Positions 16,557-25,528 of a DNA stretch of 64,000 nt are shown here, piece by piece. The translations under genes and the position numbers were made by a program. The notes beneath the pieces are model-generated. The model was not told where the DNA came from and made no database searches. It saw only the letters and a program-made list of their open reading frames with translations. Where the stretch lies: the NCBI GenBank assembly GCA_934667475.1, contig CAKUMB010000005.1, positions 62,001-126,000 of the forward strand, in the 5' to 3' direction. Within the stretch, counting starts at the first letter, position 1; every line of letters begins with the position of its first letter. This DNA is from an uncultured Muribaculaceae bacterium. Its GTDB lineage: Bacteria; Bacteroidota; Bacteroidia; Bacteroidales; Muribaculaceae.

Positions 16557-17879
16557 ATGAAAAAAGCAACATTTATAGCAGCTGCCGCCCTGTGCGGCTT
16601 TGCGGCCCAGGCAGGTGGCATCCTCACCAACACCAACCAGAGCGCGGCCTTCCTGCGCATGGTGGCGCGCGGCGCCTCGCAGGAAATCGACGCCGTTTAT
16701 TCCAACCCTGCCGGCACTGCATTCATGCCCGACGGCTGGCAACTGTCGGCCACCATACAGAGCGTGTATCAAACCCGCAACATCGAGTCGACTTTCGCCC
16801 TCTATCCCGAGGGCACTCGCACCTACGAGGGCAAGGCTTCGGTGCCTGCGCTGCCGTCGGTGTATGCCGCCTACAAGAAGGGCTCGTGGGGCATAAACGG
16901 ATTCTTCGGCATTGTGGGTGGTGGCGGCAAGGCCTCGTTTGACGACGGCCTGCCCATGTTCGACTCCAAGGTGATGGCCGGCCTCTATGCGCAGAGCCAC
17001 GGCACCATCACACCCGACAAATATGACATCAACTCGGCCGTGTCGGGTCGCCAATACATCTATGGAGCCCAGCTTGGCGCCAGCTACCGCATCAATGAGC
17101 ACCTGGGTGTGTTTGCAGGCGGCCGCATGGCATACTTCTCGGGCAACTACAGCGGCTATGTTGAGGCCAGCCTGAAGTCGGCCGACCAGACTCTGCTCAA
17201 CCTTGAGCTCGACTGCGACCAAAGCGGATGGGGCATCACCCCGATTCTGGGCATCAACTACAATGTGGCCGGTCTCACGCTGGCTGCGAAATATGAGTTC
17301 AAGACCAGTCTCAACATTGCAAACAAAACTAAGAAAAACAGCGACCCCGAGGGCGCACTGGCCGACTTCAAAGACGGTGTGAACACGCCCAGCGACATCC
17401 CGTCGATGCTCAGCGTGGCAGTGGGCTACAAATTCACTCCGCGCCTGCGTGCCACACTGGAATATCACTTCTACGACGACAAGCATGCCGGCATGGCTCA
17501 TGTGGATGGCGGCACTGAGGGCAAGGAGAAGGCCCTGACCCACGGCACAAGCGAGTTTCTGGCCGGTGCCGAGTTTGACGTCAACAAGCTTATCACCGTC
17601 AGCGCCGGCGCCCAGCGCACCGACTACGGCTTGAGCGACGGATTCCAGACCAACACCGCCTTCTCGTGCGACAGCTGGAGCGTGGGTCTGGGTGCCGCTC
17701 TTAACCTCAGCAGCAAGGTGAAACTCAACGTGGGATACTTCTGGACCATGTATGACGACTACACCAAGAATGTGGCTGCTTCGGCCACTGGCGGCTACAA
17801 CGGCACCACCATGGCAGGCAAGGACGTGTATTCGCGCACCAACAAGGTGTTTGGCGTGGGCGTTGACTACAAGTTCTAA
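16557..17879 (+). CDS. Outer-membrane transport protein, OmpP1/FadL/TodX family
   Basis: The 440-residue protein has a signal peptide (MKKATFIAAAALCGFAAQAG) and, directly after it, a plug-like N-terminal segment (GGILTNTNQSAAFLRMVARG then DAVYSNPAGTAF), the signature of the FadL family. Alternating beta strands continue to a final aromatic (GVGVDYKF), typical of outer-membrane barrels. FadL members import hydrophobic compounds such as fatty acids; the substrate here is unknown. It is monocistronic and ends before a hairpin at about 17988-18020. Confidence 0.88.
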   Translation: MKKATFIAAAALCGFAAQAGGILTNTNQSAAFLRMVARGASQEIDAVYSNPAGTAFMPDGWQLSATIQSVYQTRNIESTFALYPEGTRTYEGKASVPALPSVYAAYKKGSWGINGFFGIVGGGGKASFDDGLPMFDSKVMAGLYAQSHGTITPDKYDINSAVSGRQYIYGAQLGASYRINEHLGVFAGGRMAYFSGNYSGYVEASLKSADQTLLNLELDCDQSGWGITPILGINYNVAGLTLAAKYEFKTSLNIANKTKKNSDPEGALADFKDGVNTPSDIPSMLSVAVGYKFTPRLRATLEYHFYDDKHAGMAHVDGGTEGKEKALTHGTSEFLAGAEFDVNKLITVSAGAQRTDYGLSDGFQTNTAFSCDSWSVGLGAALNLSSKVKLNVGYFWTMYDDYTKNVAASATGGYNGTTMAGKDVYSRTNKVFGVGVDYKF

Positions 17880-17987
17880 ATTGCGGCGCACACAAAAGAT
17901 TATGCATCACATCAAATCATATATTGACAAGTAATTAAGACAATACTTTTCGTTCACTCACACACATTAGGTATTAACACACACTGG

Positions 17988-18020
17988 CCGGGCCGGACTC
18001 CGTGAGGAGTTCCGGCCCGG
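17988..18020 (+). terminator. Terminator after the FadL-type gene
   Basis: Stem 17988-18001 pairs with 18006-18020 around the loop GTGA with one bulged T; the T tract is weak. Confidence 0.6.
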
Positions 18021-18337
18021 TTGCTTATAGTTGTAAATTGTTTTGTCCAGACGCTTGCCTTAGTGCATATGGCGGGCAAATTGAGACACCTGCCTTATGG
18101 ACTGATTGTCTCCATTGTCTCCATTGTCGATATTTCTCTCGATATAATAGCCCATGGATGTAAAATGCGTTGATTGTTTGCTGCGAAGATGATAAAAAAG
18201 TGCTCAAATCCGAGAAAAAACTACCATAAATGATAGTGGAAGGCGGTGCAATGAAGCTTTGTGCAGAAAATGTTGGCAAATTGTAGTAATTTTGTGCTGG
18301 TTTAATAATGAGGAAGATCAACAAAACATACAACATA
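18021..18337. other. Intergenic region upstream of the first M6 protease
   Basis: No convincing gene. A short triplication of ATTGTC-type units lies at 18105-18128 (9-nt period). A -7 box TAATTTTG is at 18287-18294, placing the transcript start near 18301 and favouring ATG at 18338 over ATG at 18308 for the protease. Confidence 0.45.
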
Positions 18338-20578
18338 ATGAAACAGATGATTACATTGGCCCTGTGCCTGCTGTGCGCACTGCGCATGATGGCAGTTCCG
18401 GCCGACCCAACACCCGTAACGGTGACGCAGCCCGACGGCTCGCAGCTGACCATCGCACTGCATGGCGATGAGTTTTACCACTTTACCACCACAGCCGACG
18501 GCTACACAGTGGTGCGCAGTCAGGCTGGCGGATACACCTATGCTGCGCTCGACGCTGCTGGTCGCCTCACAGCCACAACCACTATGGCCCACAATCCCGA
18601 GCAGCGCACCAAGGCTGAGCGTGCCCTCCTCGGCCAGACGGTTAAATACCTGAGGTCGGCGGCTGCTGTGGCCGATTCGCGCGCACGCCGCGCCAGCGTG
18701 CGGGGCAGCCACCGTATCAAGCCCATAGATTACAGTAAGTTCCGCGGACTGGTGGTTCTTGTCAACTTCAAGAACAAGAAGTTTAAGCGCAGCGATGCGG
18801 CCGATTTCTATAACAAAATGCTCAACCAGCCCAACTACAAGGGATACGTCAACGAAGACGGCACCGAGAACCCCTATGGCAAGTACACTGGCAGCGTGCG
18901 CGACTACTATTACGACAACTCAATGGGCAAGTTCGCCCCCCACTTCGATGTGGTGGGCCCCGTGGAGGTGGATTACGACAGCACCGACATGCATGGTTCC
19001 GGCACCGATGCGCGCAGCATCCTGGCCGAGGCTGTGGGCAAGCTCGGCTCAAGCGTCAACCTTGCCGACTATGACACCGACGGCGACGGCGTGGTCGACA
19101 TGGTATACTTTATAGTGGCTGGCCACGGAGCCAACGTGAGCGGCAACGACGGCAACCTGCTGTGGCCGCACAAGTGGCAGTTTGTGAACCAGCGACAGGA
19201 CAATAAGTGGCTTGGCCTGTATGCCTGCTCCACTGAGATGCAAGGCTCGCAAAAGACCGAGATTCTCGACGGCATTGGCACCATTTGCCACGAGTTCAGC
19301 CATGTGCTGGGCCTGCCCGACTTGTATGACACCAACTATGAGGTCGATGGACAAAGCAATGACCCCGGACCGTGGGATGTGATGGCCAGCGGCAGCTACC
19401 TTAACCGCAGCCGCACCCCGTGTGGCTACTCGGCATGGGAGCGCTACACGCTGGGATTCATGAACCCCACGCGTATCGATGCCGACCAGACCTACACACT
19501 CAACCCCTTGAATACCGACAACGAAGCCTGCATACTGCCCTCGCTCGACAGCCGTGAGTTTTTCATGCTCGAAAACCGCCAGCGCCACGAGTGGGACGCC
19601 TATCTGCCATGGCACGGAATGATTGTGGTGCGCGTCGACAGCACCGAGGAGTGGGGCAACCGTGTCAACACTGACCCCAAACACAACCACTACGAGTTGC
19701 TGCGGGCCGGCGGCATCTATCGTGGCACGCTGACTGGTGACCCATTCCCAGGCACTTCGGGTGTGAGGTCAATCACCAGTTTCACCACCCCCAGCCTGTG
19801 TCAGTGGAATGGTGCGCAAAACCCGCGCGTCATCATCAACATTGCCGAAAACGATGGCGTCATCACATTCAACTCCCAGCGCACTTCCGAGCTGACGACG
19901 TATGTGGAGACGTTTGAGCAGATGGCCGAGGGTACAGCAGGCACGGGGGTTAAGGGCACATTTGGTGACATAGACTTCACCCGCTGCCAGGTGGCCGCAC
20001 CCGACAGCGCCATGTGCCGCGGCAAGCATGCCGTGAAGATGGCCGTGCCGTCGGCCTTGGCATTCTCTATGCCAAAGTCAGCCAACGCTTATCTGTTGAC
20101 GGCTTGTGTGTTCAACCAATCGTCGAGTGTGGCTAAATTCATGCTTGAATACATGTGCGATGGCGACACGGTGTGGACGCGCGACGTCAATTCCATTGAA
20201 ATCGGCGCCAAAACCGATGGTCAGCTGCGTTGGTCATTGAGTCGGCAGGACCTGACGAAACTGCGCATAATGCAAGTGGCTGGCAGCCAGAAGGTGGGTA
20301 CATATCTCGACGACATCACTGTGTATGGCACCGTGCCGGCTGGAATAGAGACCATAGCCGCCACAACCACCCCGAGCGGCTTTGCTGCGTCGCCATGCGG
20401 CCTTAATGTGCTGGTGACCGGGGCGGTGGCCGGCAGCCGCGTCACCCTGTATGCAATAAGCGGAGCCGTGGTGGGCACTGCCACTGCCGACGACGGCGGC
20501 CACGCCACCCTGCCGGCCCCGTCACGCGGATTCTATGTGGTGGCCAGTCAGGGCCAGGCCTCCAAAGTGCGCCTGTAA
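18338..20578 (+). CDS. Secreted M6-family metalloprotease with T9SS-like C-terminal domain (copy 1)
   Basis: The 746-residue product has a signal peptide (MKQMITLALCLLCALRMMA), a propeptide-like region and an M6 (immune inhibitor A-type) catalytic domain with zinc motif HEFSHVLGLPDLYDT (first His about residue 318) and a later DVMASGSYLNRSR. The C-terminus (VTLYAISGAVVGTATA, then RGFYVVASQGQASKVRL) resembles a type IX secretion sorting domain, so the enzyme is probably exported to the surface. It is paralogous to the protease at 30746. I preferred ATG at 18338 to the in-frame ATG at 18308 because of promoter distance and signal-peptide shape. Confidence 0.88.
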   Translation: MKQMITLALCLLCALRMMAVPADPTPVTVTQPDGSQLTIALHGDEFYHFTTTADGYTVVRSQAGGYTYAALDAAGRLTATTTMAHNPEQRTKAERALLGQTVKYLRSAAAVADSRARRASVRGSHRIKPIDYSKFRGLVVLVNFKNKKFKRSDAADFYNKMLNQPNYKGYVNEDGTENPYGKYTGSVRDYYYDNSMGKFAPHFDVVGPVEVDYDSTDMHGSGTDARSILAEAVGKLGSSVNLADYDTDGDGVVDMVYFIVAGHGANVSGNDGNLLWPHKWQFVNQRQDNKWLGLYACSTEMQGSQKTEILDGIGTICHEFSHVLGLPDLYDTNYEVDGQSNDPGPWDVMASGSYLNRSRTPCGYSAWERYTLGFMNPTRIDADQTYTLNPLNTDNEACILPSLDSREFFMLENRQRHEWDAYLPWHGMIVVRVDSTEEWGNRVNTDPKHNHYELLRAGGIYRGTLTGDPFPGTSGVRSITSFTTPSLCQWNGAQNPRVIINIAENDGVITFNSQRTSELTTYVETFEQMAEGTAGTGVKGTFGDIDFTRCQVAAPDSAMCRGKHAVKMAVPSALAFSMPKSANAYLLTACVFNQSSSVAKFMLEYMCDGDTVWTRDVNSIEIGAKTDGQLRWSLSRQDLTKLRIMQVAGSQKVGTYLDDITVYGTVPAGIETIAATTTPSGFAASPCGLNVLVTGAVAGSRVTLYAISGAVVGTATADDGGHATLPAPSRGFYVVASQGQASKVRL

Positions 20579-20668
20579 TTCACAGGCGCTGCCGCCAAAA
20601 TGCAGCTGAAATGCACGAGCGGCGGCAATTATTGGCAGCGCGGAGCAATGAATGTGACAAAAAAAGCG

Positions 20669-20676
20669 TAACTTTG
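20669..20676 (+). promoter_or_regulatory. Predicted -7 box of tRNA-Arg
   Basis: TAACTTTG, 43 nt before the tRNA; no clear -33 element at the usual distance. Confidence 0.45.
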
Positions 20677-20719
20677 CAGCCGCTATAAGTGTGCGCCACT
20701 TGTGGCGGTACAGCGGTTT

Positions 20720-20791
20720 GCCCCCGTAGTTCAACGGATAGAACGTGGGTTTCCTAAACCTAAGATCAGAGTTCGATTCTCTGCGGGGGTA
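20720..20791 (+). tRNA. tRNA-Arg (anticodon CCT)
   Basis: I folded it by eye. Acceptor 20720-20726 pairs with 20784-20790; D stem GTTC/GAAC; anticodon stem 20746-20750 with 20758-20762 and loop TTCCTAA (anticodon CCT at 20753-20755); T stem CAGAG/CTCTG with loop TTCGATT; discriminator A. The CCA end is not encoded. It reads AGG codons. Confidence 0.95.
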
Positions 20792-20843
20792 CAATTCTTT
20801 ATAAGATAATCAACCAGCGCAAGCAAAAGGAGTAACAGGATAC

Positions 20844-21329
20844 ATGCGTAAAGTGAGTGCAGGCATAGTGGCTTACCGCTTTAGTGAAGGCGGCCACATC
20901 GAGGTGCTGCTCGGCCATCCGGGTGGCCCAGTGTGGGCACACCGCGACCGTGGCTGCTGGTCGATTCCCAAGGGAGAGTTCGATCCGCTTGAGGAGACTC
21001 CGCTCGATGCCGCCCGCCGCGAGTTTGCCGAGGAAACGGGCTACAGCGTTAACGGCAAGTTCATCGAGCTTGGTTCTGCACGGCTCAAAAGCGGTAAAGA
21101 GGTGTATGCCTTTGGACTGGAATGTGGCAATCTTGACGCGAGTCAAGCCCACAGCAACATGTTTGAAATGGAGTGGCCACCCCACTCTGGCCAGCATGTC
21201 AGTTTTCCGGAACTTGACAGAATAGGCTGGTTTGGCCTGGCCGAGGCGCTGATTAAGATTCTGCCTGGCCAGCAGCAGTTCATCAGCGAGCTCAAAGCCC
21301 GTCTTGAGGCCGGTGGCGGTGAGGCCTGA
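20844..21329 (+). CDS. Nudix hydrolase
   Basis: This 161-residue protein contains a complete Nudix box from about residue 43 (GEFDPLE, then REFAEETGYS), including the catalytic REFAEE glutamates. The N-terminus (VSAGIVAYRFSEGGHIEVLL) and the HPGGPVWAHRDRGCWSIPKG stretch resemble the diadenosine/NTP-pyrophosphohydrolase branch that cleans up nucleotide derivatives. It starts 52 nt after tRNA-Arg. The exact substrate cannot be read from sequence. Confidence 0.88.
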   Translation: MRKVSAGIVAYRFSEGGHIEVLLGHPGGPVWAHRDRGCWSIPKGEFDPLEETPLDAARREFAEETGYSVNGKFIELGSARLKSGKEVYAFGLECGNLDASQAHSNMFEMEWPPHSGQHVSFPELDRIGWFGLAEALIKILPGQQQFISELKARLEAGGGEA

Positions 21330-21433
21330 AATGCGTTGCGCCCCCGCGTGACGGCAGGTGCTATACGCAACTACACATATATATATTCTAACGCAATAAC
21401 ACAGAATTAAAAAATCACATACATTTTTAAGAC

Positions 21434-22801
21434 ATGAACGAGATTCTCGACAGCATAGCCAACTGGCTCGTGGAGGCAAGCGACTTCGTTTGCGGCTATC
21501 CAGAGTTTTTTCTGCTCATAGGCGGCGGACTGTTTTTATTCATCTACTCGGGTGCCGTGTCGATCAGGCGTCTGCCATGGTCGCTGCGTGCACTGCGTCA
21601 GAAGCAGGCCAAGCAAAGCGGTAAGGAGACAGGCCAGATAAGCTCGCTTCAGGCCCTGCTCAGCGCCATCGCGGCTACCGTGGGCATGGGCAACATTGCC
21701 GGTGTGGCCATCGCCCTCACCGTTGGCGGTCCCGGCGTGATATTCTGGATGTGGGTGAGCGCCATTGTGGGCATGTCCACCAAGTTTTTCGAGGGCACGC
21801 TGGCCATTCTCTACAAAGGCCGCGACGCCAATGGCGAGCCCCAGGGCGGCCCCATGTATATGATCATGCAGGGCCTCGGCCCCAAGTGGAAGCCCATGGC
21901 CTACGCCTTTGCCATATTCGGCCTTGTGGGCACGCTGTGCTTTATGCAGGCCAACCAGCTTGTGGAGTCGGTGACCACAGTGTTCACAACACCGGCCGGC
22001 ATCGACAACACCGTGGGCCTGCGCTTTTTCATGGGAGTGGTGATAGTGCTCATTGTGGGCTCGGTGATTTTGGGCGGCATCAGCCGCATCGCCAAGTTGG
22101 CCACGCGCATTGTGCCAATCATGGTGGCGCTCTATATGCTGCTGGTGGTGGTGATAATGGTGCTCAACTACGACAAGCTGCCCGCCATATTCGCCTCGAT
22201 ATTCCGTGAGGCATTCAGCATGAAGGCTGGCTTCGGGGCCTTTGCCTTTGTTGCGCTCACCGGCGCACGCCGCGCCGCCTACGTCAACGAGGCCGGTATT
22301 GGTACAGCCTCGATGATGCACGGAGCCTCGCGCAACACCGACCCCATCAAGGAGGGCCTTATTGCCATGATAGCCCCGCTCATCGACTCGGGCGTGGTGT
22401 GCACACTCACGGCCATCCCCATTCTCATTGCCGGCAACTACGCCGGCCTGGGCGGCGATGTGAAAGGCCTTTACGTGGCGCTTGGCTCGTTTGGCCAACT
22501 GCTGCCCGGAGTGGGGCAGTATCTGCTCATGGCCATTGTGTTTTTCTTCGCATTTTCCACCATGTTCTCCTACAGCTACTATGGCCAGAAGTGCTCCAAC
22601 TTTCTTTTCGGTCCGAAATATGTGAAGTATTACAACTACTACTATCTGGTGATGATAATAGTGGCGGCAGTGATTCCGCTGAAGACGCTGGTGAGCGTAA
22701 TGGACCTCTCGTTTGCCCTGATGGCGCTCTGCACCATGACCACCCTGATAGCCCTAAGCCCCAAAGTGAAGGCCCTGATGGCCGACTACTTCAAGAAATA
22801 A
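21434..22801 (+). CDS. Alanine/glycine:cation symporter (AGCS family)
   Basis: The 455-residue inner-membrane protein has about 10-11 hydrophobic helices. AGCS signatures are clear: VGMGNIAGVAIALTVGGPG near residue 80 and TGARRAAYVNEAGIGTASMM in the middle. Members take up alanine or glycine with sodium. It is 104 nt from the Nudix gene and ends before tandem hairpins. Confidence 0.93.
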   Translation: MNEILDSIANWLVEASDFVCGYPEFFLLIGGGLFLFIYSGAVSIRRLPWSLRALRQKQAKQSGKETGQISSLQALLSAIAATVGMGNIAGVAIALTVGGPGVIFWMWVSAIVGMSTKFFEGTLAILYKGRDANGEPQGGPMYMIMQGLGPKWKPMAYAFAIFGLVGTLCFMQANQLVESVTTVFTTPAGIDNTVGLRFFMGVVIVLIVGSVILGGISRIAKLATRIVPIMVALYMLLVVVIMVLNYDKLPAIFASIFREAFSMKAGFGAFAFVALTGARRAAYVNEAGIGTASMMHGASRNTDPIKEGLIAMIAPLIDSGVVCTLTAIPILIAGNYAGLGGDVKGLYVALGSFGQLLPGVGQYLLMAIVFFFAFSTMFSYSYYGQKCSNFLFGPKYVKYYNYYYLVMIIVAAVIPLKTLVSVMDLSFALMALCTMTTLIALSPKVKALMADYFKK

Positions 22802-22851
22802 CATGCCACCGCACGCCCCAGCGCGTGCGCTTAGCTTCATGCATAGCATAT

Positions 22852-22883
22852 AGCCGCGGCCGCCAAAAGCAGTCGCGGCTTTT
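22852..22883 (+). terminator. Probable terminator of the AGCS symporter gene
   Basis: AGCCGCG (22852-22858) pairs with CGCGGCT (22874-22880), followed by TTT. A second hairpin (ATGCACCG/CGGTGCAT, 22935-22960) follows. Confidence 0.55.
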
Positions 22884-23059
22884 CATGTCTGGTTGGCCGG
22901 TTGTCGGGTTGAGGTGTGCCGAGGCACATACTTTATGCACCGGGCAGGCAGTCGGTGCATTTCCAGGCTTGGGCGTTTCGGAGAAATGGCATCGCTGTGT
23001 TGGTGAAACTCGTTTGAGCAACTATTTTATGTAATAATGGTAATTTTTTGTAAGTATAT

Positions 23060-23090
23060 TTTGCATTTTGTAAAACAATTATTATATTTG
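23060..23090 (+). promoter_or_regulatory. Orphan promoter with good consensus
   Basis: TTTG (23060-23063), a 19-nt spacer and TATATTTG (23083-23090). No gene of ordinary size follows on this strand before the next hairpin. Confidence 0.6.
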
Positions 23091-23096
23091 CAATGA

Positions 23097-23198
23097 AAAG
23101 AATTGAAACTCATAACAAGGATAATTAAATTAAAAAAGTAAATTTTCTCATACTCTAAAAATGATTGCGGAGGCCGTTTTGTGAAAAACGGCCTCCGC
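23097..23198 (+). ncRNA. Candidate small RNA of about 100 nt
   Basis: From the predicted start near 23097 the transcript would run through an A/T-rich stretch and end in a 14-bp hairpin with a GTGA loop (23167-23198). The only reading frame is an 11-codon one from ATG at 23093, which nearly coincides with the predicted transcript start. The hairpin also serves as a terminator for the GH25 gene on the other strand, where T-richness is better. Existence of the RNA is inferred from promoter and hairpin only. Confidence 0.35.
23167..23198 (-). terminator. Terminator of the GH25 pair
   Basis: Perfect 14-bp stem (23167-23180 with 23185-23198), GNRA-like loop. On the minus strand it is followed by AATCATTTTTAG. 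Confidence 0.7.
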
Positions 23199-23222
23199 TG
23201 CATATCGTCGTAGTGTGTGTGG

Positions 23223-23984
23223 TCAGATGGCGGGGTGGGGCGGCATGGCTATCTCGTCGAGCCACGCGCCGTTGCGGTAGTGGCACAAGTCCACATAGGC
23301 GTCGATGCCCGGAATTATGCCCGACTGTGAAAACTGCCACACGGTGTAGCTGCCGTTCCAACTCACTTCGGGCTCTTGGTCGTTGTATCGGCCTATATAC
23401 AGCGGGTAGCTGTTGAACGACGGGGCCAGCCAGCGGTTGTAGAATGCCATGGTGCTGTATATCATGGGCTGCACCCCGTAGTGCTCCTTCACCAGGCGGG
23501 CAAATGCGGCTACACTGTCCACCAGCTGGTTGCGGCTCCAATTGCCGCGGTGCTCCACATCAATCATCGGTATCAGGTCCTGGCTGCTGAGCGCGGCCAG
23601 ATTGCTGAAGTTGCGAAACTGTGCGCTCACACTCGAAGTGGTGGTGAAGTAGTGGTAGCTGCCCACCAGCAGACCGTGGCGGCGCGCCATGGTCACGTTG
23701 TAGCCGTAGTGTGGCGAGCTGTAGGTGGCGCCCTCGGTGGCTTTGATATAAACAAAGCGTATCGACTTGTCGGCCGTCACCTTGCCCCAGTCGATGTCGC
23801 CCTGGTGGCTCGAGATGTCGATGCCGTCGTAGGGTGCAGTGGTGTCGCGCGGGGCAATGTGCACCGCCGCCGCAGTGGTAGGCTGGCTGCGGCGGCCGCA
23901 CGATGCGGTAGCCGTCACTGCCAGCGCCAGCGCCGTCAGCGCCGCGCAGTGCAGTTGTGTGGTGTGCCTGCTGTGGTGGTTCAT
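23223..23984 (-). CDS. GH25 lysozyme-like lipoprotein
   Basis: The 253-residue product is a probable lipoprotein (TATASC, Cys29) followed by a glycoside hydrolase family 25 domain: DGIDISSHQGDIDW at its start, IKATEGATY, and the catalytic D-x-E in MIDVEHRGNW. GH25 enzymes cut the MurNAc-GlcNAc bond of peptidoglycan. It lies 51 nt after a second GH25 gene and is probably co-transcribed with it. Whether it remodels the cell's own wall or attacks others is not shown. Confidence 0.9.
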   Translation of the reverse strand: MNHHSRHTTQLHCAALTALALAVTATASCGRRSQPTTAAAVHIAPRDTTAPYDGIDISSHQGDIDWGKVTADKSIRFVYIKATEGATYSSPHYGYNVTMARRHGLLVGSYHYFTTTSSVSAQFRNFSNLAALSSQDLIPMIDVEHRGNWSRNQLVDSVAAFARLVKEHYGVQPMIYSTMAFYNRWLAPSFNSYPLYIGRYNDQEPEVSWNGSYTVWQFSQSGIIPGIDAYVDLCHYRNGAWLDEIAMPPHPAI

Positions 23985-24035
23985 TGCTCTATTGTGCTGT
24001 GTGGGTGTGTGTCTGGCCTTGCCCGCCGCGTGCCG

Positions 24036-25190
24036 TCAGCGCTTGCGCGTGGGCATATACAGGTCGTCGTCGTTGTCGGCCGAACTTTGGTTTCTTCTCT
24101 TCGTGCTGTTGCCCTGCTTATGTGCGGCCTTCAGTGCGGCTTGCTGCTGCTGGGCGCGGCGCTGCAGCTCGGCTTGGTGCTTTTGCTCCTTTTCGCGCTG
24201 CTTGCGCTCCTTCTCTTTGCGCTTGGCCTCTTCTTTGGCTTTTTTCTGTGCCTCCTTTTGGGCGCGCTCCCAGGCCTCGCGGTCGAGTTTGGCTTTTTTT
24301 TCCAGCTCTTTCTGCTTTTCGCGCTCTTTTTTTTCCAGTTTCTTCTTCTGCTTCTCGGTGAGCGGCACGGGCTGCTGCGCCGCCTGCACCCTGCGCTGCT
24401 TGGGCTCGGGCACACGTGTGGGCGGAGCCACGCTGCGCCGGCGGCCGGCGGGAGTGCCCTTCTTCATGAGAATGTCTTTCAGACCGCAACCGGTGTTGAA
24501 GCGGCACAGGTCCACATAGGCGTCGATGCCCTGTATGCGGCCGCGCTCGCTAAACTGCCACAGTATCCACTTGGCACCATGGGTGAGCTGCGGGCGGCTC
24601 TTGGAGTAGCGCGCTATAAACAGCGGATATTTGGCAAAGTCGGGAGCCAGATAGGAGTTGAAAAACGAGCTGCTGGTGTATATCATAGGGCGGCAGCCGT
24701 AGTACTGCTCCAGCAGGTCGGCAAACAGCTTCACGCTGTCGCGCAGCTGCTGGTTGGTCCACCCGCGGCGGTACTCCACATCGAGCAGCGGCACCAGGTC
24801 TTGCTCCTCTTTTTTCACCACGCTTATGAAGTTTTCAAACTGGCTGCGTATCGACGAGCCGGTGCGCAAAAAGTGGTAGCTGCCTACGCGCACACCATAG
24901 CGGCGCGCGTTCTCTATGTTTTGGCGGTAGTGCCGCGATGTGAATGTGGCGCCCTCTGTGGCCTTGACATACACAAACTTTATATTCTTGTCGGCGGCGG
25001 TGGTGCTCCAGTCGATGTCTTTCTGATAGCTCGACACATCGATGCCGTCGTACACCAGAGTATGGTCGTTGCGGTACAGCTGGTCGTCCTCAATGTCGAT
25101 TTGCTTTGGGGCGGCTGTTGCGACGGCAGCAACCGCGGCCACTGCCGCAACTGCTGCGAGCCTCACCTTATGTAGTAACGAAGTTTTCAA
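24036..25190 (-). CDS. GH25 lysozyme-like protein with charged coiled tail
   Basis: The 384-residue protein has an Ala/Val-rich signal peptide (LAAVAAVAAVAAVATAAPKQ), a GH25 domain at residues about 45-235 (DGIDVSSYQKDIDW; catalytic LLDVEYRRGW) and a C-terminal tail of about 120 residues that is almost entirely Lys, Glu, Gln, Arg and Ala, likely a long helix or coiled coil. The tail is not part of GH25 and might bind the wall or another protein. A -7 box (TATCTTTG, 25270 to 25263) lies upstream of its start. Confidence 0.88.
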   Translation of the reverse strand: MKTSLLHKVRLAAVAAVAAVAAVATAAPKQIDIEDDQLYRNDHTLVYDGIDVSSYQKDIDWSTTAADKNIKFVYVKATEGATFTSRHYRQNIENARRYGVRVGSYHFLRTGSSIRSQFENFISVVKKEEQDLVPLLDVEYRRGWTNQQLRDSVKLFADLLEQYYGCRPMIYTSSSFFNSYLAPDFAKYPLFIARYSKSRPQLTHGAKWILWQFSERGRIQGIDAYVDLCRFNTGCGLKDILMKKGTPAGRRRSVAPPTRVPEPKQRRVQAAQQPVPLTEKQKKKLEKKEREKQKELEKKAKLDREAWERAQKEAQKKAKEEAKRKEKERKQREKEQKHQAELQRRAQQQQAALKAAHKQGNSTKRRNQSSADNDDDLYMPTRKR

Positions 25191-25528
25191 AACCCAATAG
25201 AAAATATATGCTGTAAAAGCCCTGGCTTGCGCGCTGATGCGCAGTCAAGGCACCCAATCACACAAAGATAATAATTTATTCGCAAAAATGCGCTGGCGGT
25301 GTGCATTTGTTGGCACTTTTTTAGCATTTTGGCGGCAACTGGCGGCATGCGCAAAAAAAAACGGCCGGACAAGGTTAGGCAATCCGACCGCAAATAACCA
25401 ACAAACTTAATAATTTATGATACGTCAATCAAAGGCTAATCAGCTGTAGTTAATTACTTATATGCAAATATACGCTTAAATTCGTGATGGGCGCAACATG
25501 CAATCGACAAATCAGCCATTTTTAACGA
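25191..25528. other. Intergenic region between the glycosyltransferase and GH25 genes
   Basis: It contains the GH25 promoter (TATCTTTG, 25270-25263 on the minus strand) and the glycosyltransferase terminator (25353-25390). The rest is AT-rich and I see no gene. Confidence 0.55.
25353..25390 (-). terminator. Terminator of the glycosyltransferase gene
   Basis: On the minus strand GGTCGGA (25389-25383) pairs with TCCGGCC (25369-25363, one GU), followed by C G and nine T residues. It lies about 140 nt after the stop codon. Confidence 0.7.

Larger units (their letters stand above)
22802..23222. other. Intergenic region with hairpins and a possible small RNA
   Basis: The left half holds two hairpins (22852-22883 and 22935-22960). 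The right half (from about 23020) is unusually AT-rich and contains an isolated promoter and terminator, described separately. No protein gene is convincing. Confidence 0.6.

Noticed and set aside
16455..17891. Minus-strand reading frame of 478 codons opposite the FadL-type gene
   Set aside because: The plus strand has a clear signal peptide and barrel features; the antisense frame has none.
18025..18453. Minus-strand frame of 142 codons upstream of the first M6 protease
   Set aside because: It overlaps the promoter and 5' end of a well-supported gene and contains low-complexity QWRQWRQ from a small DNA repeat.
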